A stretch of 45,959 bases of DNA from Deltaproteobacteria bacterium. GTDB taxonomy: Bacteria; Myxococcota; JADLHZ01. Within the stretch, counting starts at the first letter, position 1. Each line of letters opens with the position of its first letter. The position numbers were made by a program, and so were the translations under genes. Below the pieces are notes generated by a model. It was given only the letters and a program-made list of their open reading frames with translations. It made no database searches and was not told the DNA's origin. This document shows, in pieces, positions 25,540-34,205 of the stretch. The stretch spans positions 1 through 45,959 of the forward strand of contig JADLHZ010000134.1 in NCBI GenBank assembly GCA_020848545.1, read 5' to 3'.

Positions 25540-26283
25540 TCAAAAGTCATGAGCAAGGTAGACGCCGTTGGCGAGATAGGCAGTCACCGAGCGCTCGGCA
25601 CGTTCGTAAACGACGAAGATCTCCTTGTCAGCGTAGAACACCCTGAAGAAGCGCTGGCCAGCGCTGGAGTCGAGCTCATGCTTGTTGTGCTCAGTGAGGA
25701 CTTTCGCCGGAACAGCGGCGCGCCGGACCTCGTACTTGCCGTTCTTCACGCAAAGTAGCTCGCGGCGCACCTTGGTGTTCTCCTCTGCGCCTGCGGCGAT
25801 CTCGTCGACACGCACGCGCACGGGGTTACCACCGAAGTCGACGACGACCTGTCGATAGTCGACGATCTTGCCGGACCTGTCGTCGATTTGGTCCACCTCG
25901 ACCGTGAAATGAGTATACGGGCGGTAACACTCTATCTCGCCGATCGCGCGGTGAGTGCCCGCGGGCGGGCGCCCCCCAAATGCGCGCCCGAACACCCGCT
26001 CCCGGCGCACGTCATCGGCCGCCAGCAAAGCCCGCACCGAGCTCGGATAGGTCGCAGAACGGCCGAGGGCGCGGCTGTCGACTGCTAGGAAGTCTCGGAT
26101 CGCCTCGCGGGCGTCTTTGTGACTCATGCGGTCGTCATGCGTGTTCTCAGCGATCGCTTCGTCCAGCTTTTGCATCAGCTTCGTGCGAGGGCGGTCAACG
26201 TCCACCTTGACGCCGGCGGCATCCAGCCGCGTCTGGATGAACGCCTGCTGGGTTTTCGACAAACGACCAAAAGTCAGACTCAT
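25540..26283 (-). CDS. hypothetical soluble protein
   Basis: A 247-residue protein I do not recognise. The N-terminal ~110 residues look helical (LSKTQQAFIQTRLDAAGV; LMQKLDEAIAEN; KDAREAIRDFLAV). The remainder is beta-rich (YTHFTVEVDQIDD, VVVDFGGNPVRVRVDEI, FFRVFYADKEIFVVY). No signal peptide, membrane helix or catalytic motif is seen. ATG 26283 is preceded by AGGAG about 9 bases upstream. The longer reading to 26595 would overlap the next gene and is rejected. Confidence 0.65.
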   Translation of the reverse strand: MSLTFGRLSKTQQAFIQTRLDAAGVKVDVDRPRTKLMQKLDEAIAENTHDDRMSHKDAREAIRDFLAVDSRALGRSATYPSSVRALLAADDVRRERVFGRAFGGRPPAGTHRAIGEIECYRPYTHFTVEVDQIDDRSGKIVDYRQVVVDFGGNPVRVRVDEIAAGAEENTKVRRELLCVKNGKYEVRRAAVPAKVLTEHNKHELDSSAGQRFFRVFYADKEIFVVYERAERSVTAYLANGVYLAHDF

Positions 26284-26389
26284 CGTCCACAACTCCTGTT
26301 GGAACAAAGGCACAGGGGTTGTCGGTGCGTACGCTCTGCGCGTTGCTCGTTTCGAGCATGAACGACACGAAGCGCCGACGTCGCGGGGA

Positions 26390-28201
26390 TCACCTTGGGA
26401 TCGCGGTCGCCTGGGCTCCGAGCGAGAGCCATCCGAAGAACCGGTCCCAGCCCGCCACGGGGGTTCCACCGCTGAGATCCTGGATCGCTCCGGTTGGCGA
26501 GAGAAGCATCGCCGAATAGTTGGTTTGATACGTCCCGCGCAATGCGGCGAGCTGGGTTCCGTCCCACGACCACCCCTGCAGGAGGATCTCGACATCCGGG
26601 TCAGGCTCGGTGAAGATCACCTGCTCGTTTCCGGTCTCGGGGTCGACGAGCGCGATCTCCTTGGCGCGAGTCGCCGTCCAGCGCGCCGCGGCCAGCGTCG
26701 GGGATGTCGGGGAGGTGGCGAATCCTGGTGTCCACAGGCCGGACTCGAAGAAGCGTGAGACTCCGTTACCGGTCGCCGCGATGCGAACGACCGCTCCTTT
26801 GTTTCCTGAGCTATGGGTAACGGTCGTGTGCACGTAGCGGCTGTCGTGAGACCACGTCGGCCGGCCTCGGAACAACTCGTCGTCTGTGTCCTTGGCGATG
26901 TCGAGAACATGCGCGCCGTCGAGCGACGCCGTTCGCACCGTCCGCCAGGTGGTGCCGCCCACGGCATCATCCCACTCGGCGATCCATGCGACCTTCAAGC
27001 CGTCCGGCGCCCACACCGGCAACCCGTTCATGCGTGTCGGGGCGACGTTCGAGAGTGCGCCCGACACCGCGTCATAGAGCCAGGCCCCGTCCTTGCCACC
27101 GAGAGCCAGGACGTCCCAGCGCGGGTTCCATAGCACTCGGTTCGAGCTCGCCGTGACCTCGGGCAAGGCAGTGCGTTCTCCGGTCTCGACGTCGAGGATC
27201 TCGAAGACCATGCTTGCCGGCACGCCGAGCTCGTCGCGACGGTAAGCGAGGAAACGACCGCTCTGGGACCACGCGGCGGCGGCTGTGGAGTACGTCGCCA
27301 TCGAGATTCGCCCCGCGACGCTCCTCGCCCGAGCGCCGGTCTGCGCATCAACGATCTCGAGCCTGAAGTCGCGGTTCGCATAGTCGTGTACGGTAATCGC
27401 AACGAACGCGCCGTCGGGTGACCAGTCCTGCAAGAGGGCGTAGTTGGGAAAGACGCCAAGGTCGCTCACTTGGCCTGTTGCGAAGTCGCGGACCCGCAGC
27501 GTGCTGCCGGCCTCGTTCCACGTGGTGAAAGCCAGCCGCGTGCCGTCGGGGGACGCACGCGGACTGTCGGGCCGCTCGCCCGTGTCATCCCAGAGCGTCG
27601 TCCGGGTGTCGAACGGCGCGCCGCGAGACTCGATGCCGAAGAGGTCGAGGTCGTGACTTTTGGCCTGGAGGAAGAGGTACCGGATGGTCGTGTCGATCCG
27701 GAGGGTCGCGACCGAGCGACCGGCTTCTCCGGCCGCGGTGAGCGACGCGACCTCGAAAGTCCAAACGCCGGTGTCGCTGCTTGGGTCGATCGCCAGCGCG
27801 TGGTCGACCGTGCGTTCGCTCCGGCGCGTCGAGCCGAGATGCGTCGTGACCTCGTAGCCGAGGGCGCCTGGCACTGCGCGCCAAACGAGCTCGAACTTCC
27901 CGATGCCCCGCCACGGCGCTGCCCGAAAACGCAGACCCGACGGCGCGGCGAGGTCGGCGGCCTCCTTCGGCGGAACCTGCTCGCCCGGAGGACCTTGCTC
28001 GCCCGGAGGACCTTGCTCCCCAGCCGGGCCGTCGGCGCCGATTCCGCCCTGCTGTCCTGGCGGTCCCGGCGGTCCTATGATCTGAGCCGGCTCGGTGTCT
28101 GCAGCCCCGGTTTGGGAACCGGTCAGCGCAGGAGCCGAGCAGGCCGCGAAGACGACGATGGCGAGCATGCTGAGTGAACGTGAGGCATCGCGAATCGACA
28201 C
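26390..28201 (-). CDS. TolB/WD40-like propeller lipoprotein with collagen-like linker
   Basis: A 603-residue lipoprotein (lipobox FAAC). It continues with a true collagen-like stretch (GPPGPPGQQGG, then GEQGPPGEQGPP; about 12 triplets), a fibronectin-type-III-like domain (about 85-165) and a beta-propeller from about 180 on, whose blades recur as S-x-DG-x-x-x-A-(F/W). Propellers of this type bind proteins or peptides rather than catalyse. GTG 28201 is chosen because AGGAG lies seven bases upstream; it gives a normal signal peptide. Confidence 0.75.
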   Translation of the reverse strand: MSIRDASRSLSMLAIVVFAACSAPALTGSQTGAADTEPAQIIGPPGPPGQQGGIGADGPAGEQGPPGEQGPPGEQVPPKEAADLAAPSGLRFRAAPWRGIGKFELVWRAVPGALGYEVTTHLGSTRRSERTVDHALAIDPSSDTGVWTFEVASLTAAGEAGRSVATLRIDTTIRYLFLQAKSHDLDLFGIESRGAPFDTRTTLWDDTGERPDSPRASPDGTRLAFTTWNEAGSTLRVRDFATGQVSDLGVFPNYALLQDWSPDGAFVAITVHDYANRDFRLEIVDAQTGARARSVAGRISMATYSTAAAAWSQSGRFLAYRRDELGVPASMVFEILDVETGERTALPEVTASSNRVLWNPRWDVLALGGKDGAWLYDAVSGALSNVAPTRMNGLPVWAPDGLKVAWIAEWDDAVGGTTWRTVRTASLDGAHVLDIAKDTDDELFRGRPTWSHDSRYVHTTVTHSSGNKGAVVRIAATGNGVSRFFESGLWTPGFATSPTSPTLAAARWTATRAKEIALVDPETGNEQVIFTEPDPDVEILLQGWSWDGTQLAALRGTYQTNYSAMLLSPTGAIQDLSGGTPVAGWDRFFGWLSLGAQATAIPR

Positions 28202-28396
28202 GGAAGGTCTCCTAACGTTGTCGGAGTCGGAATTTAGCGACCAGCGTTTATCGCTACAACAAGCACGCGACCTGTCAATGTGAGCAATCCTTCATATCGT
28301 GAAGCTGCGCGAGGCGCTCGACGCGTCTACGCGCCACGCTCGGACTCGTAGGGCTTCGCTCAGATGTACGACGCGCGGGGCAGGCTCGACCCGCCC

Positions 28397-29908
28397 TCAG
28401 TTCCCCCGCGGCAGCGCCTCTGCCGCGATCGGCGCCACGAACGGATGGTTCATCGCCTCGCCGAGCAGCACCGCCGGAAGCACGAGATTCCACACCACAC
28501 TGTAGACGATCTGGGCGTCCCCTTCCGGCGGCAGCGCGACGCCGTCGAAGATCTCGCGACTCGCCATCTTGGCGATGAGCGGCGTGTCCTCGGCACGCAG
28601 CGCGCCGCCGAAGTAGGCGAGGATCGCCGTGTCGAGCGGCGTCGTCCGCTCGGGCGTATTCGCGTGCACGCCGCGGTACCAGCTCTGGTACTCGGCCGCG
28701 ATCGTGCCGTCCTTGTCGAACGGCGCGAGCGCGAGCATCGAGATCGCCATCAGCTCGACTCCGGGTCCGTTGGCCGTTACGAACGGCAGAGACAGCCCGG
28801 CGCGCGCGATCTCGAAGAGCGCGTGCGCGCAGCCGGCGATCGGGATCTGAATCGCGCTGAGGACCCAGCGCATCTCGGTTCGATAGGTGGAGTACATCGG
28901 CGCTTCGCACGGCAACAGCGCATCGTCCAGCGGCGCCAAGCGATTGCGCGCGCAATATTCTGTGGGCGTCGGAAAGCGCGGGTCGAAGAAACCGAGCCCC
29001 ATCGACTCCATCACGCGCTCCCAAAGATAGGCGTCGAGCACCACGTGAGCGCCGCGCCAGCTGATGCCGCCGTCCGGGCAGGGGCGCTCGATCAAGTAGG
29101 CGTGCCGGCGCAGGTAGCCGCCGACGTCGGCCATGAGCGCCTTGGCTTTGGCGCGCAAACCTGCGTCGGGCACCAGGTGATAGACGAAGCTCGTCGCCAA
29201 GAGCACGCCCGTGAATTCATCCTGGCTCGGCTCCCAGAAGCGCACGGGCCGGTTCTGCCACTGCTGCTCGTCGGCATAGGGCGGCGACGCGTTCGGCAGC
29301 GCGGCGAGCGTGGTGCAATAGCCGTTGGGGAAGAAACAGGCGAAGTCGGGATCGGGCCCGGTGTTTTCGCGCCAGCGGCTTTGGCCGTCCATTCGCACGA
29401 GGTAGCCCGGCTCGGCGGTGCGATGCGCGAGCGCGCTCATGCGATCCAAAATTCCGCCGAGGAGCGCCTGTTCTTCGGGACGCTCCTGCCGCCGCTGGCG
29501 CACGGCCAGCGCCGCTGCCAACTGTCCCGTCCACATCAGCGGGTTTTCGTATTCGCCGGCGACCGCCGTCTCGGTGCCGAGCGCCGACAGCTCGGCGCGC
29601 ATCGTCGCGGGCGGCAGCTCACCGCATGTGGTCCTCTGGCCGAGCACGAGCACGTCGGGGATCGTGTACTGTGGGCGATCGCGATCCTGGACCAAGCCGA
29701 AGCGCACGACGAGGTCGAGCGCCGCCTGCACGCGGGCGTCTGAGATGACGACGCCCGCGACCTCGAGCGCGGCGGGATGTACAGCGGTCTCCACCGCCGG
29801 CCCGGGCTCATGGGTCAAGCGCTTCCACAGCCGATCGAGCCAGCTGTCTTCGCAGCCGGACAGCGCGGGCGCGAGCAGGACCAGGACGAGCGAGAGCTCT
29901 CTCTTCAT
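28397..29908 (-). CDS. lipoprotein of unknown function
   Basis: A 503-residue exported protein with a clear lipobox (SLVLVLLAPALSGC). The mature part is predicted largely helical with scattered Cys pairs (FACFFPNGYC; CARNRL...LPCEAP) and repeating Trp/Tyr-rich helices. An alpha/alpha-toroid glycan-processing fold would fit the look, but no catalytic signature is recognised. No strong ribosome-binding site precedes ATG 29908; the earlier reading to 29989 would add an Arg-rich leader. It lies beyond a structured 94-base stretch downstream of the acyl-CoA dehydrogenase gene. Confidence 0.65.
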   Translation of the reverse strand: MKRELSLVLVLLAPALSGCEDSWLDRLWKRLTHEPGPAVETAVHPAALEVAGVVISDARVQAALDLVVRFGLVQDRDRPQYTIPDVLVLGQRTTCGELPPATMRAELSALGTETAVAGEYENPLMWTGQLAAALAVRQRRQERPEEQALLGGILDRMSALAHRTAEPGYLVRMDGQSRWRENTGPDPDFACFFPNGYCTTLAALPNASPPYADEQQWQNRPVRFWEPSQDEFTGVLLATSFVYHLVPDAGLRAKAKALMADVGGYLRRHAYLIERPCPDGGISWRGAHVVLDAYLWERVMESMGLGFFDPRFPTPTEYCARNRLAPLDDALLPCEAPMYSTYRTEMRWVLSAIQIPIAGCAHALFEIARAGLSLPFVTANGPGVELMAISMLALAPFDKDGTIAAEYQSWYRGVHANTPERTTPLDTAILAYFGGALRAEDTPLIAKMASREIFDGVALPPEGDAQIVYSVVWNLVLPAVLLGEAMNHPFVAPIAAEALPRGN

Positions 29909-29925
29909 GACGGCGGTATCGGCAT

Positions 29926-30019
29926 GCCGTCGAGCACGCGCCTTTGCTTCGACGCCAAGCGCCAGCGCCGGGGCGCCAACACCAGGCAATTCACCTGCCG
30001 CTTGGCGCCGCTCGACGGC
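29926..30019. other. nested inverted repeats (structured intergenic region)
   Basis: GCCGTCGAGC (29926-29935) pairs with GCTCGACGGC (30010-30019). Inside, CGCCAAGCG (29953-29961) pairs with CGCTTGGCG (29999-30007), and a smaller GGCGCC-type and CAGG/CCTG pairing fills the centre. It lies between the acyl-CoA dehydrogenase stop and the start of the downstream lipoprotein gene. It may be a terminator, leader RNA or a repetitive palindromic element; no T-tract is present. Confidence 0.5.
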
Positions 30020-30022
30020 TGA

Positions 30023-31267
30023 TCACTCGAAAACTTTTTCTTCGACTTGGTCGGAGGCGAACGCGTCGGCTTCAAGGTCTCGCGTCGCGCGCTGCTGCCT
30101 CGCCGCGCTGCGCTCCCGGTACCACTCGCCCGCGGTGATCAGGCTCATCACCTCGCTCGTGCCGGTCCAGATCGACGCGAGGCGCAGGTCGCGATAGATG
30201 CGCTCGATCGGATAGACGTTCGTGTAGCCGATGCCGCCCATCACCTGCAGCGCGTGATCGACCGCGCGCTGACACGCCTCGGTGACGAACTTCTTCGTCT
30301 CCGACACGAGCCGGCGCGTTTGACCTTCCGGGAGGCAGGCCTGCACCGCGCGACAGGTCGTGTAGACGGAGGCACGCGAAGCGTCGAGCAAGGTGGCAGC
30401 GTCGGCGATCTGGAAGCTGACGCCCTGGAATTGGCTCAACGTCTGGCCGAAGGCCTTTCGTCTCGCGGTGTAGTCTGTGGCGATCTCGAGCGCAGGCCGC
30501 GCCGCGCCTATGGTCATCGCCGCGGTGCCGAGCCGCTCCGGGATCATCATCGTGTTGAACACGGCGCGGCCGCCATTCAGGGTGCCAAGCAGGTTGCGTC
30601 TCGGCACGCGCACGTCACGGAACGCGACCCGGCTCGCGCCGCCGCCGCGACAGCCCATGAGGCCGTAGAGGTACTTCGTCTCGACGCCAGGGCTGCGATC
30701 GACGATGAAGCACGAGATACCTTCGTGAGGCGCTGCGGCCGGGTCGGTGCGTGCGTAAACGAGGAAGAAGTCCGCCTCGGTCCCGCCGACGATGAAGCGC
30801 TTCTGGCCATTGAGCAAGAAGTAGTCTCCCTTGTCTTCGGCGCGCGTCGCGGTGCCGAAGAAGTCCGAGCCACCGCGCGGCTCGGTGAGACACTCGGCCG
30901 CGAAGCGATCGCCGGCGAGCAAGGGCCGCACGTATTCGTTCTTTTGCGCGTCGGTTCCGTGCAGCACGATGGCGTCGCAGACGAGCTCGGCGCCCACACC
31001 GAAGACGCACGCGAAGATATAGCCGAGCGTGCCGACCTCCTCCATGAGCATGGCGGTGCTCACCCAGTCGAGCCCGCGACCGCCGAGCGCTTTTGGGTAG
31101 CGGCAGCCGAGCAGGTTCTTACGGCCTGCCTCGCGGACGAAATCTCGAGGAAACTGCACGCGGTCGGCGTCCATGTCGAGGATCAGCTGGCGAGGAACCG
31201 CCTTGACGAGCTCGCGGACGTCATCACGAAGCCGCTTTTGCCCTTCATCGAGCAAGAAATCGAACAT
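30023..31267 (-). CDS. acyl-CoA dehydrogenase
   Basis: A 414-residue flavoenzyme of fatty-acid or branched-chain acyl-CoA oxidation. Typical segments are AECLTEPRGGSDF, ARRKAFGQTLSQFQGV, QVMGGIGYTNVYPIERIYRDLRL and IWTGTSEVM. The usual catalytic Glu before GTS is Thr368. Instead Glu244 in MIPERLG aligns with the base used by isovaleryl-CoA and long-chain acyl-CoA dehydrogenases, which suggests a substrate of that kind. ATG 31267 has GGAGG eight bases upstream. Divergent from the SGNH-like gene across an A/T-rich promoter island. Confidence 0.92.
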   Translation of the reverse strand: MFDFLLDEGQKRLRDDVRELVKAVPRQLILDMDADRVQFPRDFVREAGRKNLLGCRYPKALGGRGLDWVSTAMLMEEVGTLGYIFACVFGVGAELVCDAIVLHGTDAQKNEYVRPLLAGDRFAAECLTEPRGGSDFFGTATRAEDKGDYFLLNGQKRFIVGGTEADFFLVYARTDPAAAPHEGISCFIVDRSPGVETKYLYGLMGCRGGGASRVAFRDVRVPRRNLLGTLNGGRAVFNTMMIPERLGTAAMTIGAARPALEIATDYTARRKAFGQTLSQFQGVSFQIADAATLLDASRASVYTTCRAVQACLPEGQTRRLVSETKKFVTEACQRAVDHALQVMGGIGYTNVYPIERIYRDLRLASIWTGTSEVMSLITAGEWYRERSAARQQRATRDLEADAFASDQVEEKVFE

Positions 31268-31290
31268 CCGCGCACCTCCGGATCGACATT

Positions 31291-31320
31291 TTGCCGATAA
31301 TAGATATAGATATCTAGTAT
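31291..31320 (+). promoter_or_regulatory. A/T-rich divergent promoter island
   Basis: The only strongly A/T-rich stretch nearby. In the plus direction TTGCCG (31291-31296) and TAGTAT (31315-31320) are 18 bases apart, a fair sigma-70 pair. In the minus direction TATTAT (31302-31297) could be a -10. TAGATATCTA within it is a perfect palindrome. The plus -10 ends 10 bases before the GTG start at 31331, so that transcript would have almost no leader. Confidence 0.45.
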
Positions 31321-31330
31321 TAGGTGACTC

Positions 31331-32356
31331 GTGCGTGACAGACCGATTCGGCTCGTGGCACTTCTCGCGGTCGGCGCCGCAACGGCGTGCGTCGGCTCGT
31401 TCGGGCCACCGAGCACGGTTGGCGGCGCAAATTCCTCAGGCACGGGCGGCGTCAACGATTCGAGCTCGCTGCCGAGCGATCCGGCGACGACGGCAAGCGG
31501 CGCCGCGGCCGGCTCGAGCGGGGCGACGGGGGCAACGTCTGCGACCGGCGTGAGCGGCGTGAGCGGCGTGAGCGGGGCCAGCGGGGCCAGCGGGGCCAGC
31601 GGGGGCAGCGGACCATCCGGCTACGGCGTCTACGGGCGAGAGGCCGTCGCCGCGTTCGACGCCTTGGGAGCCGGTGAAAAAGAGAGCATCAAGACGATCA
31701 AGGTTCTCTTTCATCACCACTCGGTCGGCGAAAACATCATGGGGTTTTGGACGGACGATTCGCAGGGCGGCGGCGCCGAGGCGCTCGGCTTCACCTTCGC
31801 CGAGGCGAACACCCCAGCCGACTTCTCGACCCTCACCCTGGCGCACACGACCGGTGGCGACAACGGCGACCCGGTGAGCAAGCTCGACTCTTTCGAGAGC
31901 ATCATCGTCACGCAGGCCTTCGGCGCCGCGGTGCGAGTAGCGGTCTTCAAGTTTTGCTACATCGACTTTGGCGGCGGCAGCAGCGTGCAGTCGATGCCAC
32001 AGGCTTTGGCGCTCGAGGCGTCCTACCGCGCCACCATGCAGGCGGTGAGCGCCGCTCATCCCGGCTTGCGCATCGTGCACGTCACGCCGCCGCTGATGAA
32101 CTACTGGAACAGCGCCGGAAACGATCTGCGCGCCGAGCTCGGTCGATTCATGCGCGACGAGTACGGCGCGAATGGGTTCGTCTTCGATCTGCAAGACCTC
32201 GAGAGCCACGACGCGACCGGCGCGTTGTGCTCCCGCAACGGCGTCGCCGTCATTTGCGATCCCTATGTGGGCAACTCCGGCCACCTCACGGGTCTTGGCT
32301 CGACTCGAGCTGCCAAGGGGCTCCTGTACACACTCTGGCGCGCGGGGCAGCAATAA
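31331..32356 (+). CDS. SGNH-hydrolase-like lipoprotein with Gly-X-Ser linker
   Basis: A 341-residue lipoprotein (lipobox ATAC). A low-complexity linker follows (GATGATSATG, then GVSGVSGVSG and GASGASGASG, about residues 62-96), coded by 9-base repeats. The catalytic part begins IKVLFHHHSVGENIM and ends CDPYVGNSGHLTGLGSTRAAKGL, a layout like SGNH hydrolases in which the last block carries the catalytic His. A Ser-Asn-His set cannot be assigned with certainty. Probable role: esterase or deacetylase acting on extracellular glycans. Starts with GTG very close to a promoter-like island. Confidence 0.6.
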   Translation: MRDRPIRLVALLAVGAATACVGSFGPPSTVGGANSSGTGGVNDSSSLPSDPATTASGAAAGSSGATGATSATGVSGVSGVSGASGASGASGGSGPSGYGVYGREAVAAFDALGAGEKESIKTIKVLFHHHSVGENIMGFWTDDSQGGGAEALGFTFAEANTPADFSTLTLAHTTGGDNGDPVSKLDSFESIIVTQAFGAAVRVAVFKFCYIDFGGGSSVQSMPQALALEASYRATMQAVSAAHPGLRIVHVTPPLMNYWNSAGNDLRAELGRFMRDEYGANGFVFDLQDLESHDATGALCSRNGVAVICDPYVGNSGHLTGLGSTRAAKGLLYTLWRAGQQ

Positions 32357-32375
32357 CGCCCTCGCGTCGTGGGCG

Positions 32376-34205
32376 TCAGTCCTTGCGCAGCACGTGGGTC
32401 GCATGCGCCGCGAAGCGCTCGTTGACCGCGTCGAGCAGATCCACGTGAGTGAACGGCTTCGCCATGCACGGCGCGATGGCCGAGGCCTCGCCCGTTTCCG
32501 CCGAATGGCCGGTCATGAAGAGCACCGACAGTCCTGGCCGGGCGCGCATCAGCTGCCGCGCCAGATCGACCCCGCCCATGCGCGGCATGCCGAGGTCGGA
32601 GACGAGCAGGTCGATGGCGTCGGTGCGCGCGGCGACATCGAGCGCGGCGAGCCCGTCTGGCGCTTCGACGACCGTGTACCCCGCGCCGGTGAGCACGCGG
32701 TTCACCACGCGGCGAATGCCGTCCTCGTCATCGACCACCAAGATCGTCTTCGCCGGCGCTTTGTTCGTGGTGATCGCGTCGGTGACCGCTCCCTCGTCGA
32801 CCCGCGGCAGAAGAATCGTGAAGGTGGAGCCCTTGGCGACCTCGGTGTCGACGAAGATGTGTCCGCTCGCTTGTTGTACGGCGCCATACGCGACGGCGAG
32901 GCCAAGCCCCGTGCCGTGACCTTGCGCCTTCGTCGAAAAGAACGGCTCGAAGATGCGCGCCGCGGTCGTGCGGTCCATGCCAACGCCGGTGTCCGACACC
33001 TGCACGACGACGAAGCGGGCCGCCGGATCGTTGATTCCCGCGCGATGCAGGTCCGCAGCGGCGGCATGGCGGAGGCCAATTTGGATCGTGCCGCCGTTCG
33101 GCATCGCGTCGCGCGCGTTGACGACGAGGTTCAGAATGACCTGCTCGATCTGGGTCCGATCCGCGCTGACGACGTAAGGGGTCGTACAGGGCGCTAGGTG
33201 CAGGTCGATGTTCTCGCCGATGGTACGGCGCAAGACGCGCGTCAGGAGCTCGATCGTCGCAAAGAGCTCGAAGCGCTCCTGTTTCGGGACATGCTTCCTC
33301 GACATCGTCAGCAGCTGCCGCGTGATTTGCGCCGCGCGCTGCCCGGCGGTGATGGCATCGTCGAGGTCGGGCGCGAACTTCGAATTGCGGCCGAGCCCCT
33401 CGCGCACGAAGGTCGCGTTCGTCAGCATGACCGACATCAAGTTGTTGAAGTCGTGGGCGATGCCGCCGGCAAGGAGCCCGATCGCCTCCATCTTGCTGGC
33501 GTGGGCGAGCTGCTCTTGAGTCTGCTGAAGGTGTTTGAGGCTGTCGCTCAAGCGCTGGTTCGTGTCGGCGAGCTCTCGCGTGCGATCGCGCAAGCGCGAC
33601 GTCAGCACCGTGTTCTCGATGGCCCGCTCGGCGTGACTGACGATGACGCGCGCGAACGCGCATTCGGCCTCGATCGAGAGGCTGACGCGGGGGGCGCCGA
33701 GCATCGAGAAGACCGCCATCGTGACGCCTTGGAGACGGACGGGCAGAAGCGCATGATAGCCTTCGTTCGACACGTTTGTGTGGACGAGCCGCGCGAGCTC
33801 CGCCTGGCTCGCCTCGACGAACGAGGCTCCTTCGACCGCCTTGACGCGCTCCCAGAGATCCGACGTGGCCACGCGCGTGCAATGTGAAAGCTCGGCGTTG
33901 TGGGTGAGATCCCATTGGCCGTCGGAGAACTCGTCGACGATGAGGTGAGCCTCGTCGAGTGAGAATGTCTCGTGCAGCAGGTCGTTGAGCAGCGAGAGAA
34001 TCGCCGTGACTCGCCCTTCACCGGTCGCCGAGAGCGAGAATTCTGTGACCAGCCGAAGCCGATCGTTGTTGAGGCTCAGCTGATTCTGCGCTCGGAACAA
34101 GCGTTGCTCGAGGCGAACGAGGAGCTTCACCTGCTCGTTGAGAGCGGCGTTCTCCCGTTGTAGGCGCGCGATCTCGCCGGGATCCGGGCTTCCGGACACC
34201 TTCAC
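32376..34205 (-). CDS. hybrid sensor histidine kinase with C-terminal receiver
   Basis: A 609-residue cytoplasmic kinase with no membrane helix: an N-terminal coiled coil (about 10-50), a GAF-like domain (about 55-200), a second coiled coil, HisKA with His251 in LAGGIAHDFNNLM, HATPase motifs (NLVVNARDAMPNGG, DTGVGMD, GHGTGLGLAV) and a receiver in the last ~115 residues with phosphoacceptor Asp in VSDLGMPRMGG. It starts with GTG overlapping the TGA of the FIST gene (GTGA), so the sensor protein and kinase are made together. No output regulator gene is adjacent. Confidence 0.88.
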   Translation of the reverse strand: MKVSGSPDPGEIARLQRENAALNEQVKLLVRLEQRLFRAQNQLSLNNDRLRLVTEFSLSATGEGRVTAILSLLNDLLHETFSLDEAHLIVDEFSDGQWDLTHNAELSHCTRVATSDLWERVKAVEGASFVEASQAELARLVHTNVSNEGYHALLPVRLQGVTMAVFSMLGAPRVSLSIEAECAFARVIVSHAERAIENTVLTSRLRDRTRELADTNQRLSDSLKHLQQTQEQLAHASKMEAIGLLAGGIAHDFNNLMSVMLTNATFVREGLGRNSKFAPDLDDAITAGQRAAQITRQLLTMSRKHVPKQERFELFATIELLTRVLRRTIGENIDLHLAPCTTPYVVSADRTQIEQVILNLVVNARDAMPNGGTIQIGLRHAAAADLHRAGINDPAARFVVVQVSDTGVGMDRTTAARIFEPFFSTKAQGHGTGLGLAVAYGAVQQASGHIFVDTEVAKGSTFTILLPRVDEGAVTDAITTNKAPAKTILVVDDEDGIRRVVNRVLTGAGYTVVEAPDGLAALDVAARTDAIDLLVSDLGMPRMGGVDLARQLMRARPGLSVLFMTGHSAETGEASAIAPCMAKPFTHVDLLDAVNERFAAHATHVLRKD

